DNA from: Neosynechococcus sphagnicola sy1
GTDB taxonomy: Bacteria; Cyanobacteriota; Cyanobacteriia; Neosynechococcales; Neosynechococcaceae
NCBI RefSeq assembly: GCF_000775285.1
Contig: NZ_JJML01000015.1
Span: 1-59,568, forward strand
Direction: 5' to 3'
Length of the DNA: 59,568 nucleotides
Shown in pieces: positions 17,115 through 25,896 of the stretch (position 1 is the stretch's first letter; every line of letters begins with the position of its first letter). A model generated the notes under the pieces. The model was given only the letters and a program-made list of their open reading frames with translations. It was not told where the DNA came from and ran no database searches. Both the position numbers and the translations under genes were made by a program.

Positions 17115-19796
17115 TTGGAGACTCTGGAGCTTATGCAGCCCATCCTGACCTTTAATGTCTCACCAACCTTGCCCTCTCGCCTCGAACCCCTGAGACGACT
17201 CTCCTATAACTTGCACTGGGACTGGAGCGTCGAGACGAAAGATTTATTTCGCCGTCTAGATCCAGACCTGTGGGATTCCAGTCGCCATAATCCAGTGTTG
17301 ATGTTGGGAACTATCAGTCAAGAGCGGTTACGGGAGGTAGCTGGGGATGAAGGCTTTCTGGCTCAGATGGATCGGGTGGCACGGGAGTTAGATGATTACC
17401 TAGCGGAACGCATTGTGGACGAAGTCCACCGGGCTCCCAATTGGTTCCATAAGCAGCGGATCATGGTAGGAGCAGGCCACTTAAAAGATTGTTTTGCCTA
17501 CTTCTCGGCTGAGTTTGGGTTAACGGATTCCCTGCCGATTTACTCCGGAGGCTTGGGGGTGTTAGCTGGGGATCACCTCAAGTCAGCCAGCGATTTAGGA
17601 TTGCCCCTGGTTGGCGTGGGACTGCTCTACCAAAAGGGTTATTTTTCCCAGTATCTGAATGCGGATGGCTGGCAGCAGGAGCGTTACCCCACCAACGACT
17701 TCTATAATATGACCCTGCATCTAGAGCGCAACCCAGATGGCTCGGAATTGCGGATTGCCGTTGACTTTCCAGGACGGGCGATCTACGCACGGGTGTGGCG
17801 GGTGCAAGTGGGGGCGATTCCCCTCTATCTCCTTGATACGAACATTGAACCCAATAGCTCCTACGACCAAGACATCACAGATGAGTTATACGGGGGAGAT
17901 ATTGATATCCGCATTCACCAGGAAATTATGCTGGGGATTGGGGGGGTGAAAATGCTCCGGGCGTTAGGCCATAAAGTTACGGCCTTCCATATGAATGAGG
18001 GGCACTCGGCATTTTTGGCTCTAGAGCGGATGCGCCAGATGATTCAGGAAGATCACCTCACCTTTGCAGAAGCAAAGCAAGTGGCTCAGTCGAGCCAGAT
18101 CTTTACCACCCATACCCCAGTGCCAGCAGGGATTGATCTCTTCCCGCCCGATAAGGTGATGTATTACCTGGGTTCCTATGCAGAGGTATTTGGCCTCTCA
18201 CGAGAAGAATTTCTGGCTCTCGGACGGGAAAATACGGGTGATCTGACCGCACCCTTCAGCATGGCAATTCTGGCCATTAAAACCGCAAGCTTTGTCAATG
18301 GGGTGAGTCAGCTCCACGGCGAAGTGTCTCGCCACATGTTTCAAGGGCTGTGGCCGGAGTTACCCCTGAATGAGGTGCCTGTTACGTCCATTACTAACGG
18401 GGTGCATGCCCGTAGTTGTGTAGCCAAGTCAACCCAGGATCTCTACGATCGCTACCTGGGCCCTAGCTGGTCCGATGCCCCCGCCGATAATCCCATCTGG
18501 GATCGCGTCAAGTCGATTCCCGATGAGGAGTGGTGGCGTAATCATGAGCGCTGCCGTTCTGAATTGACGGTGTTTGTGCGCGAGCGGTTGCGCAAAAGCT
18601 TGCGGGAACGGGGTGCTTCGCCAACGGAGGCCGCCAAAGCCCAGGATGTACTCGACCCCTCCGTGCTGACGATTGGCTTTGCCCGTCGCTTTGCGACCTA
18701 TAAACGGGCGACGCTGTTTCTGCGGGATCTGGATCGGATCAAGCGAATTTTGCTGGATCTACATCGAGATCGGCTCAAGGGTAGCCATCTCGACCCTCGC
18801 AAACATGCGGTGCAGTTTGTAATTGCTGGCAAAGCCCATCCCAAAGATATTCCTGGGAAAGAACTGATCCGCGATATTGTTCACTTTATCCGTGATGAGG
18901 GCATGCAGCACAATATTGTGTTCATTCCCGACTATGACATCTATGTATCTCGACTGATGGTGGCGGGCTGTGATGTCTGGTTAAATACCCCCCGTCGCCC
19001 CAGAGAAGCGTCGGGAACCAGCGGCATGAAAGCAGCCATGAATGGACTGCCGAATCTCAGTGTGCTGGATGGGTGGTGGGATGAGGCGGATTACGTGCGC
19101 ACCGGTTGGCCCATTGGTCACGGTGAAGACTACGATGATCCAAACTATCAGGATGATGTAGAAGCTAATGCCCTCTACGATTTACTGGAAAAAGAAATCG
19201 TGCCGCTGTTCTACGATCGCGACAATGAGGGATTGCCGCGGGGATGGATTGCTAAGATGAAGGAGGCGGTGCGCCTGAACTGTCCATTGTTTAATACCGC
19301 TCGGATGGTGCGGGAATATGCAACGCGGAGTTATTTCCCGGCCAGCGATCGCTACTACCAGATGACCGCCGATACCTATACCCCTGCCAAAGCTCTGGCA
19401 CAGTGGAAAGCCCGACTCTTCGAGCACTGGTATGACATTAAGATCCAAAACATTGACATCTCTACAGGGTCTATGGCTGCTGGAAGCATTCCGGCGGATG
19501 TGCAGGTCAACCAAGACATTGCCGTCAAAACCTGGATTAACCTCGGTGCCCTGAGTGCAGCAGATGTGCAAGTAGAACTTTACCAGGGCCCGGTGAATAC
19601 CAATGGGGAGATTGTGGATGGCATGCCAGTGTCCATGGAGTTTCAGGGCGTGGACGACCAAAATAGTAGTATCTACACGGTTGATATCACCTATACCAAC
19701 AGTGGTCTCCAAGGACTGTCCTTGCGGGTGCTACCCAAGCATTCAGGGTTAAGCAGTCCCCATGAGGTCGGTCTGGTACTCTGGGCACATCCATAA
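17115..19796 (+). CDS. glgP: Alpha-glucan (glycogen) phosphorylase, DUF3417-containing type
   Basis: The protein begins with the DUF3417 region (LRRLSYNLHWDW, about 26-37) that marks the long bacterial alpha-glucan phosphorylases. It continues with FSAEFGL, YSGGLGVLAGDHLKSASDLG, FHMNEGHSAFLALER, the phosphate/PLP segments FARRFATYKRA and the PLP lysine motif EASGTSGMKAAMNG (Lys about 639). It releases glucose-1-phosphate from glycogen. The 893-residue length is normal. The first start is at 17115; an in-frame ATG at 17133 is an alternative. It is divergent from the FhaC-like gene. Confidence 0.94.
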   Translation: METLELMQPILTFNVSPTLPSRLEPLRRLSYNLHWDWSVETKDLFRRLDPDLWDSSRHNPVLMLGTISQERLREVAGDEGFLAQMDRVARELDDYLAERIVDEVHRAPNWFHKQRIMVGAGHLKDCFAYFSAEFGLTDSLPIYSGGLGVLAGDHLKSASDLGLPLVGVGLLYQKGYFSQYLNADGWQQERYPTNDFYNMTLHLERNPDGSELRIAVDFPGRAIYARVWRVQVGAIPLYLLDTNIEPNSSYDQDITDELYGGDIDIRIHQEIMLGIGGVKMLRALGHKVTAFHMNEGHSAFLALERMRQMIQEDHLTFAEAKQVAQSSQIFTTHTPVPAGIDLFPPDKVMYYLGSYAEVFGLSREEFLALGRENTGDLTAPFSMAILAIKTASFVNGVSQLHGEVSRHMFQGLWPELPLNEVPVTSITNGVHARSCVAKSTQDLYDRYLGPSWSDAPADNPIWDRVKSIPDEEWWRNHERCRSELTVFVRERLRKSLRERGASPTEAAKAQDVLDPSVLTIGFARRFATYKRATLFLRDLDRIKRILLDLHRDRLKGSHLDPRKHAVQFVIAGKAHPKDIPGKELIRDIVHFIRDEGMQHNIVFIPDYDIYVSRLMVAGCDVWLNTPRRPREASGTSGMKAAMNGLPNLSVLDGWWDEADYVRTGWPIGHGEDYDDPNYQDDVEANALYDLLEKEIVPLFYDRDNEGLPRGWIAKMKEAVRLNCPLFNTARMVREYATRSYFPASDRYYQMTADTYTPAKALAQWKARLFEHWYDIKIQNIDISTGSMAAGSIPADVQVNQDIAVKTWINLGALSAADVQVELYQGPVNTNGEIVDGMPVSMEFQGVDDQNSSIYTVDITYTNSGLQGLSLRVLPKHSGLSSPHEVGLVLWAHP

Positions 19797-19902
19797 GATC
19801 CCGATCTGGTGGGCGGCGATCGCTGAACTATCCTGGGCGATCGCCGTCGATCAACGTGGAATCGTTGCAACCATTTTTGTCACCAGTGGGTCAGCCTTCT
19901 TA

Positions 19903-20045
19903 GAGGATGTTTTAAAAGTCTTTCAGGGTGTGTTTCACCACCCTAGCTACCTAGAAGCTAATACGAGAGAATCAGGGTTCCAGGGTTTGCGATCGCGCCT
20001 CTGAGTTGTATTTGAGGCTAAAGCCTACCCTTTTAAAACATCCTC
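19903..20045. mobile_element. 143-bp MITE with 16-bp terminal inverted repeats and TTA target duplications
   Basis: GAGGATGTTTTAAAAG (19903-19918) and CTTTTAAAACATCCTC (20030-20045) are perfect inverted copies. Each is flanked directly by TTA (19900-19902 and 20046-20048), a likely target-site duplication. The interior has no open frame of use. It contains a small hairpin (AGGGTG/CACCCT) and a GCGATCGC site. Three-base TNA-type duplications are seen with some IS5-group elements, so it may be mobilised by such a transposase; no full-length parent is in the window. Confidence 0.78.
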
Positions 20046-20075
20046 TTAGATCTGGAGTTTTGATTTGCACTAAAA

Positions 20076-20495
20076 TTGAGTAGGAAACCATCCTCATTAC
20101 AGCGACCTACTAAAGTGAAGATCTCTATCGGCAGTTTCCGTCTGCGCTGTCCTTCACTGCACCAGATGCTCTGCCTTACGAGCTTGGGTGCAGTGTTCGG
20201 CTTCCTGGCTTCCCCAGTACTGGCTCAGAATCAGACAGGCTCTTCCCAAACAGTTCAAGATTTTATTACTAAAGATACGACTGATCCGTTCTCGGCATCA
20301 GGCGGGGCAGGGGTTACTCCCGGACTGTTTGATATCGTCCACCGCGCCATGCAGGGAGGCCCCTCCCAAGAGGAATTTACCACCGGACAGGCAGAAAGCT
20401 TGGATGCAGCCACAGCTGATTTTCGAACCAGACAGCAACAGCTGCTGAAAAATCAACAACAAACCCCTCCAGGAGCCGCCGCTACTACGCCTTGA
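20076..20495 (+). CDS. Secreted hypothetical protein
   Basis: The 139-residue product starts at a TTG (20076), 31 bases after the MITE; a GTG at 20115 would give a shorter leader. A hydrophobic stretch (MLCLTSLGAVFGFLASPVLA) with an ALA-type site suggests a signal peptide. The mature part has TKDTTDPFSASG and GLFDIVHRAMQGG, and a C-terminal Gln-rich helix (RTRQQQLLKNQQQ). I do not recognise a domain, and nothing around it hints at a role. Confidence 0.6.
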   Translation: MSRKPSSLQRPTKVKISIGSFRLRCPSLHQMLCLTSLGAVFGFLASPVLAQNQTGSSQTVQDFITKDTTDPFSASGGAGVTPGLFDIVHRAMQGGPSQEEFTTGQAESLDAATADFRTRQQQLLKNQQQTPPGAAATTP

Positions 20496-20568
20496 AACGG
20501 TAGTGGTTGTTGGTAGTGGTTGTTATAGAGGCTGCAAATATACCCTTCCTAAGGGCAAGCAACATGGC

Positions 20569-21306
20569 TCAATAAGCGCCATTATTTTTTGGGAAGATCA
20601 CGACACTGAAGGTTTTCAGAATCAGCCCCAGATCCAACCAAAGATTGCGGAAGTATACATAGTGCAGATCCATCTGAATGCGGCGGTGATAAGGAATATC
20701 ATTACGCCCCGATACCTGCCAGATACAGGTGATGCCGGGACGGATGGTGAGAATTTTATCAATGTGTTTCCCATAACGCGGTAACTCCTCAGGTACCAGC
20801 GGTCGGGGACCGACCACACTCATATCGCCCTTCAGCACATTCCAGAATTGGGGAAACTCATCCAAGCTAGTGACCCGCAAGAATTTGCCAATCCAGGTAA
20901 TACGGGGATCATCTTTCAGCTTGAAGTTATCTTCAAATTCCTGGCGCAGGTGGGGAGAGGTCTCCATAATATCCATCAGCAGTGCATCAGCATTCACCAC
21001 CATGGTTCTGAATTTGAGGCAGCCAAACACCCGATGATTTTTACCCACGCGCTGCTGTCTATAAAAAACTGGCCCCGGAGAACTCAGGGCAATCAGCAGG
21101 GCAATCAGCAAGTAAATCGGTGACAGTAGGATTAAGACGCTAAGGGAAAAAGCAATGTCAAAGGTGCGTTTGGCTACGTCGTACCCTTCCCGCGTGAAGC
21201 TCAAAGAACGGCCTTGCGAACCTTCTCTTCGCGCCCGTGGGTTGCTGCCACGCTTTCCAAACGCTCGGATTACCTTGCCGGAAATCAGACGGCTGTCGGC
21301 AGTCAT
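20569..21306 (-). CDS. Undecaprenyl-phosphate sugar-1-phosphate transferase (bacterial sugar transferase family)
   Basis: The protein carries one N-terminal membrane helix (about residues 48-78) and the catalytic domain of polyisoprenyl-phosphate hexose-1-phosphate transferases. Its landmarks are YRQQRVGKNHRVFGCLKFRTM, the LRVTSLDEFPQFWNVLKGDMS block and VGPRPLVPEEL, followed by RPGITCIWQVSGRN. It loads the first sugar onto the lipid carrier for exopolysaccharide or O-antigen synthesis. It lacks the extra N-terminal membrane domain of WbaP/WcaJ-type proteins. The glycosyltransferase gene at 21412-22561 lies just upstream in the same direction. Confidence 0.92.
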   Translation of the reverse strand: MTADSRLISGKVIRAFGKRGSNPRARREGSQGRSLSFTREGYDVAKRTFDIAFSLSVLILLSPIYLLIALLIALSSPGPVFYRQQRVGKNHRVFGCLKFRTMVVNADALLMDIMETSPHLRQEFEDNFKLKDDPRITWIGKFLRVTSLDEFPQFWNVLKGDMSVVGPRPLVPEELPRYGKHIDKILTIRPGITCIWQVSGRNDIPYHRRIQMDLHYVYFRNLWLDLGLILKTFSVVIFPKNNGAY

Positions 21307-21411
21307 TGTACTCCTTCAATTCACACCACACACACCTAAATAATAGAGCCAGAATCCAGTTCTCCAAACAATTGGATTCAAGGTTCCTGACATCCAACAG
21401 AATACAAACTT

Positions 21412-22561
21412 TTAGCGTTGCTGCCTAGCACTAAATTTTCCATAGCAGCTGTCCAGATAGGCAAGATAACTTCGGGCAAACACCGAGGTACTAAATCGGG
21501 CAGCCTGCTGCTGTAGGATTTCTGGCTGAAAGCAGTGGTGTTGAGACTCAAACCATTGAACCGCCTCGATCAGATCTGGCTCGGTTTGGGTGGGGAAGAA
21601 CACCCCTGTTCCGGTGGTCGGTGCTTGTCGAACATCCCGCACGGTTTCAAGCACCCCTCCGGCGCCATAGGCGATTACGGGAGTTCCGCAGGCTTGGGCT
21701 TCGACCGGAGCAATGCCAAAGTCTTCGCAGGCTGCATAGACAAAAGCCCTGGCACTGGCCATATACTGCTCCACCACTGCATCGGGTTGGGCACCCAAAA
21801 TTTGCACGTTGGGGCGAGCCAGTTGCTGAATCCGTTTCAGTTCCGGGCCGCTACCAATCACCACCAATGGATAGCCCAGGTGGTTAAAAGCCCGGACAAT
21901 CAAGTCGAGTTTTTTTGTAACTGACGAGGCGAGAGACCGTAAGATAAAAATCTTGCTTTTCTACCTGGAACGAAAACCGGTCTAGGTTGACAGGCGGATA
22001 AATCACCTTGGCAGGACGGCGGTAGGCACGCCAAATTCGCCGAGCTGTGTGGTGGGAGTTGGCAATGAAGTAGTCGACGCGATTGGCTGAAATCACATCC
22101 CATTGCCGCAGGCGATGCAGGATGTAGCGGGTCAGTCCCCCCGGTAGTCCCCGTCCTAGGCGACTGGCTTGCAGGTAATCGAAGGTTAGATCCCAGGCAT
22201 AGCGCATAGGGGTGTGACAATAGCACAGGTGCATCTGGTGGGGTGCGGTTAACACTCCCTTAGCAACGGTGTGGGACGACGAAAGAATCACATCGTAGTG
22301 GCGGACATCCAGTTGCTCAATAGCTAGGGGCAAGAGAGGCAAATATTTCTGCACCCCTTGGGCAGCCCAAGGTAGCTGTTGGAGAAAGGTCGTGCCAATG
22401 GGACGTTGATAAAGATAACTTTGGGGATTGGTGGATTCGAAATCGATCAGGGCATAGAGATGGGCATTAATGTGGCGCAGAATTTCGCGCACCACTAGTT
22501 CAGAGCCACCCGTTGCCTGAGGGGTCAACCATTCATGAATCAAGGCGTATTGCAAGGCCAC
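21412..22561 (-). CDS. Family 4-type glycosyltransferase, frameshifted
   Basis: The N-terminal frame (22561 to 21884) reads ALIHEWLTPQATGGSELVV and ends after SRLVSYKK. The C-terminal part is in another frame (from about 21903) with LVVIGSGPELKRIQQLA and CEDFGIAPVEAQACGTPVIA, the donor-binding EX7E region of GT-B retaining enzymes. The run of seven T on the plus strand (21910-21916) separates them; with six, the join reads VSYKKLDLIVRAFNHLG, typical of this family. Restored length is 382 residues. It likely acts with the sugar transferase at 20569 in surface polysaccharide assembly. Confidence 0.88.
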
Positions 22562-22652
22562 GGGAAGTTCACTGACTAGGAATTCAGTGTGGAAGTCAAC
22601 TCAATCAAAATAGGGAGTTCCCGTCCCAAACGCAAGGTGCCAGCAAGGGATG

Positions 22653-23366
22653 CTAGGAAAGCCAGGGTTTTCGAGCACTCTTGGGCATGGGCAGATCCAG
22701 GGTGGTATGAAAGTCTTCTTGCACTTTGTAGGTGAGGCGACGGGACACCTGACGCACAATGTTCTTCAGCAGGCGATCGCCCGTGTTTTGAATCAGAGTT
22801 TGAGGCAGACGGTAAATAAATCGGGGAAATTGCACCCCCACGGTCAGATCCAAGTGCCATTCTACGCGGGTGACACCCTCGGGCAACGAGTCGGCAAGCA
22901 TTTCAGAGAGTTCAGGAACTGGGGACGGGGAATCGATAGGAACTTCCACGAGGTGCATCGCTGCTTGAAAGTCCACCGTGTAGCCCAGGGAGTGGTAATC
23001 GGGCACGGGAACGGTGACAATGCGATAAATGCCCTGCTCTTGGGGTAATAGATTCAGGCCAATTTTGGGCTCCAGATCATAGCCGAGGGCACCAAAGCGG
23101 CCAATCACAAGGGCGTAGGCATGGGGACCTAGGGGTTCCACCCGCATCGGATGGGCACAACGGTGAAACCAACCTTGGTGAGCGTCCAGATAGTTGGCAA
23201 CCGTGGCCGCATCCGCATTCATCTCCATGCAGTCCGTGAACTGACTGTGGTATTGCACTGGGTCAAGATCGCCAGGCAGGGAGTGATCTGCCTCTGGGGA
23301 ATCGGGAGCCACACTGAAGGAAGCTGGGGAGGCTGCCAAGGAATCAGGGTTAAATGAGGGTGCCAC
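22653..23366 (-). CDS. DUF1997 family protein
   Basis: The 237-residue protein resembles the DUF1997 family of cyanobacteria and plastids. Recognisable stretches are RFGALGYDLEPKIGLNLLP, GYTVDFQAAMHLVEVP and VEWHLDLTVGVQFPRFIY. The first 30 residues are low-complexity Ser/Ala/Pro. The fold may be a START/SRPBCC-like lipid or ligand pocket, but that is inference. No signal peptide is seen. Function is unknown. Confidence 0.82.
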   Translation of the reverse strand: MAPSFNPDSLAASPASFSVAPDSPEADHSLPGDLDPVQYHSQFTDCMEMNADAATVANYLDAHQGWFHRCAHPMRVEPLGPHAYALVIGRFGALGYDLEPKIGLNLLPQEQGIYRIVTVPVPDYHSLGYTVDFQAAMHLVEVPIDSPSPVPELSEMLADSLPEGVTRVEWHLDLTVGVQFPRFIYRLPQTLIQNTGDRLLKNIVRQVSRRLTYKVQEDFHTTLDLPMPKSARKPWLS

Positions 23367-23446
23367 GCCGCTTTGCCTCGGGGGATAGTGATGTGTTTAC
23401 TACTCTAATCTGGAAATTTCTGCTGAGAACCATTGCCTGAACTTGC

Positions 23447-23731
23447 TTAGTCTAATGGCGGCGGCGATGACGATGCGGTGGGCGACTCCTCTTCTGATGT
23501 CAGGATAGTGGGCGGACGATCGCTGCTCCAAGCCCACCAGGCACAACCACAGCGACATTGGTAAAACTCCTGCCATTTACGTGAATGATCTTCCCCATAG
23601 ACGGGCGATCGCCGATTGATCCAGACCCGTTGAGCTTCTTGACAGCCCGTTTGGCAAGCAGGACAGCAGAACCCCCAGGCATGAACTGCCTGATGGCTCC
23701 AATCAGGGGGAACAGGACTGAACGCATCCAT
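23447..23731 (-). CDS. Small cysteine-rich (zinc-ribbon-like) hypothetical protein
   Basis: The 94-residue product from the ATG at 23731 has two cysteine clusters: CCPACQTGC (about 22-30) and CRCGCAWWAW (about 61-70). Together they could bind one zinc ion. The segment between them includes RVWINRRSPVYGED. The C-terminal tail is Ser/Pro/Glu-rich and likely disordered. It is divergent from the DUF3318 gene, with about 85 bases between. The family looks cyanobacterial, but I cannot name a function. Confidence 0.68.
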   Translation of the reverse strand: MDAFSPVPPDWSHQAVHAWGFCCPACQTGCQEAQRVWINRRSPVYGEDHSRKWQEFYQCRCGCAWWAWSSDRPPTILTSEEESPTASSSPPPLD

Positions 23732-23815
23732 GCACAAGCCTTCCTGCTATGGTTTGGTAGGGTGTTATCTTTCAGCAAGATACCCTAAAACCTCTGGAAT
23801 TGCCTCCTGCCGCCT

Positions 23816-24424
23816 ATGGAGCCTACACCTGAAATTCGCCGATTAATGGATGTCATGCCCGCTTCCGGTCGCATGCACACGAAGATTGTCAGTAAATCGG
23901 AACAACCCTGGGTCATTGCGGCTCCCTTCCCCCTACCCTGGAAGCCAGAGCGGACGGTTTTGATTAATTTTGATCTCTGGCGGCGGTTGCCCCGCCCCCA
24001 ACGAGATTTAGTGATCTTGCGGACGGTGAGTTGGTTGGGGGCAATCCGCTGGTTCCAACCAGGATTATTTCAAGGTCTGGCCGTGGTGGGGTTGATGGGG
24101 GGCGTGGCCGAAGCTCTGCAGGGAGATGCCCTGGGATTGGTGATGGCCACAGGGCTGACAACCATTGCGGGGTTACAGATCTGGCGCAGTAGTCGTAGTT
24201 GTGCCCTGGAACTCGAGGCCGATGCCGTGGCTCTGCGGGTCGCTCAACGGCGCAGCTACACCGAGGCCGAGGCCGCCGCCCACTTACTGGCTGAGATCGC
24301 GGCAGTGGCTCAAATTGAGGGGCGGTCGGCTCTGAATTTCACGGAATTGATTCGTTGCCAAAATCTCCGGGCGATCGCGGGGCTGTCTCCGGTTGAGGTG
24401 CCGGAAACCATTAGGCGGGAGTAA
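23816..24424 (+). CDS. DUF3318-type membrane-associated protein
   Basis: The 202-residue protein begins with EPTPEIRRLMDVMPASGRM, the conserved start of DUF3318 proteins. The central segment (about 78-120) is hydrophobic with two predicted membrane spans. The segment LELEADAVALRVAQRRSYTEAEAAAHLL recalls the helix after the zinc site in M48 peptidases, but there is no HExxH motif, so it cannot be an active protease of that type. Function is unknown. Confidence 0.78.
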   Translation: MEPTPEIRRLMDVMPASGRMHTKIVSKSEQPWVIAAPFPLPWKPERTVLINFDLWRRLPRPQRDLVILRTVSWLGAIRWFQPGLFQGLAVVGLMGGVAEALQGDALGLVMATGLTTIAGLQIWRSSRSCALELEADAVALRVAQRRSYTEAEAAAHLLAEIAAVAQIEGRSALNFTELIRCQNLRAIAGLSPVEVPETIRRE

Positions 24425-24450
24425 ATCCTCCCCATGGTCCAACGACGGGG

Positions 24451-24466
24451 GTGAAAGCGTTTTCAC
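24451..24466. repeat. Short inverted repeat upstream of the CNNM-like gene
   Basis: GTGAAA (24451-24456) and TTTCAC (24461-24466) flank GCGT. The element lies 55-70 bases before the ATG at 24521 and could be an operator, or the end of the upstream transcript. No T-run follows. Confidence 0.4.
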
Positions 24467-24520
24467 GTAACCCTTCGCCTAGGATGAGGGAGGGTTTAAT
24501 AGGAAATGAGGGAGACGGGA

Positions 24521-25852
24521 ATGTCCGCGATCGCTACTGAAATCATCTTTGTTCTGGTCTTGATTGTTGCCAATGGCATCTTTTCAGGTTCAGAGATTGC
24601 GGTGATTTCTGCTCGTAAAGTTCGTTTAGAGCAGTTAGTCAATCGCGGCAACCGGAAGGCGCGGGTGGCCCTGAAGTTAGCGAATGCTCCCAATGATTTT
24701 CTCTCAACGGTTCAAATTGGGATCACCTTGATTGGAGTTCTCAGCGGTGCAGTTGCCGGCGCAACCATTGCGGAACGGTTGGCGGTGGTTTTGGAGGGGT
24801 TTCCAATTCTAAAACCCTATCGTCAAGGTATCAGTGTCGGGATTGTGGTCAGCGTCATTACCTATCTTTCCTTGGTGATTGGGGAGTTAGTCCCGAAACG
24901 GATCGCCTTAAATCATCCCGAGCAAATTGCCTGCTCCGTTGCCAAACCCATGCAGATGCTCTCTCGTCTAGCGGCTCCCCTGGTTTATTTGCTCAGTGCC
25001 TCCACCGATCTGCTGCTGAAGTTGCTCGGAATCCAGGCTTCAGAGGAGCTAGCCGTCACGGAGGAAGAAATCAAGGTGATGATTCGCCAAGGCGCGGAGT
25101 CAGGGATGTTTGAGGAATCTGAGCATGAAATGGTGGAACGGGTGTTGCGATTGGGCGATCGCTCGATCAAATCCCTGATGACCCCCCGCACGGAAATTGT
25201 CTGGCTGGATATCGAGTCGCCCCTGGCAGAAAGCCTACAGGAAGTAGTGGAGAGCGCCTATTCGCGGTTCCCCGTCGGCCGTGGCAATTTGGATGAATGT
25301 GTTGGCATCATCCGGGGAAGTAGCCTCTTAGCCGCTCGCTTATCCAGCCCCGACATCGAAATCGAATCCCTGATCCAGCCGCCCCTGTATATTGCCGAAA
25401 GTACTCGCGCCCTCAAAGTCCTGGAACAATTTAAGCAAACCGGTGTTCACACGGCGCTGGTGACGGACGAGTATGGCGGGATTGAGGGTTTAGTGACTCT
25501 CAATGACTTGATGGAGGCGATCGTGGGAGATTTGCCTTCCGCAGAGGCGCAAGAGGAACCCATGGTTGTGCAACGGGAGGACGGCTCCTGGTTGCTGGAT
25601 GGCTTACTGGCGATCGATGAATTTAGAGACATTTTCAGCGATGAATCTTTTCCGGATGCTCAGGACGAGTATCACACCCTGGGTGGTTTTGTAATGCACA
25701 CCCTGATGCGGATTCCCCATGCAGGGGAGCAGTTTGAGTGGGGGGGATTAGAGTTTGAAGTCATGGATATGGATGGCACCCGGGTGGATAAGGTGCTTGT
25801 CATCCCCAAGGACACGTCAGCAGAGGCTGCAAACATCAGCGACAAAGAGTAA
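24521..25852 (+). CDS. CNNM/CorC-like protein (DUF21, CBS pair, CorC_HlyC domains), hemolysin-C annotated family
   Basis: From the ATG at 24521 the 443-residue protein has an N-terminal DUF21 membrane domain (about 1-180, with ANGIFSGSEIAVISARK and VGELVPKRIALNHPEQIA), a CBS pair (about 200-330, MTPRTEIVWLDIE and ALVTDEYGGIEGLVTLNDLM) and a C-terminal CorC_HlyC domain (about 345-430). Family members are linked to magnesium or other divalent-cation efflux. Hemolysin names in databases are historical. A start at 24506 would add five residues. Confidence 0.92.
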   Translation: MSAIATEIIFVLVLIVANGIFSGSEIAVISARKVRLEQLVNRGNRKARVALKLANAPNDFLSTVQIGITLIGVLSGAVAGATIAERLAVVLEGFPILKPYRQGISVGIVVSVITYLSLVIGELVPKRIALNHPEQIACSVAKPMQMLSRLAAPLVYLLSASTDLLLKLLGIQASEELAVTEEEIKVMIRQGAESGMFEESEHEMVERVLRLGDRSIKSLMTPRTEIVWLDIESPLAESLQEVVESAYSRFPVGRGNLDECVGIIRGSSLLAARLSSPDIEIESLIQPPLYIAESTRALKVLEQFKQTGVHTALVTDEYGGIEGLVTLNDLMEAIVGDLPSAEAQEEPMVVQREDGSWLLDGLLAIDEFRDIFSDESFPDAQDEYHTLGGFVMHTLMRIPHAGEQFEWGGLEFEVMDMDGTRVDKVLVIPKDTSAEAANISDKE

Positions 25853-25896
25853 CCGCGTCGTCAAAGCAGCAACAAAACCCATGCCATGGGTTGCAC

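Noticed and set aside
23816-24424. M48-like peptidase call for the DUF3318 protein
   Set aside because: A helix resembles the post-zinc region of M48, but no HExxH motif exists.
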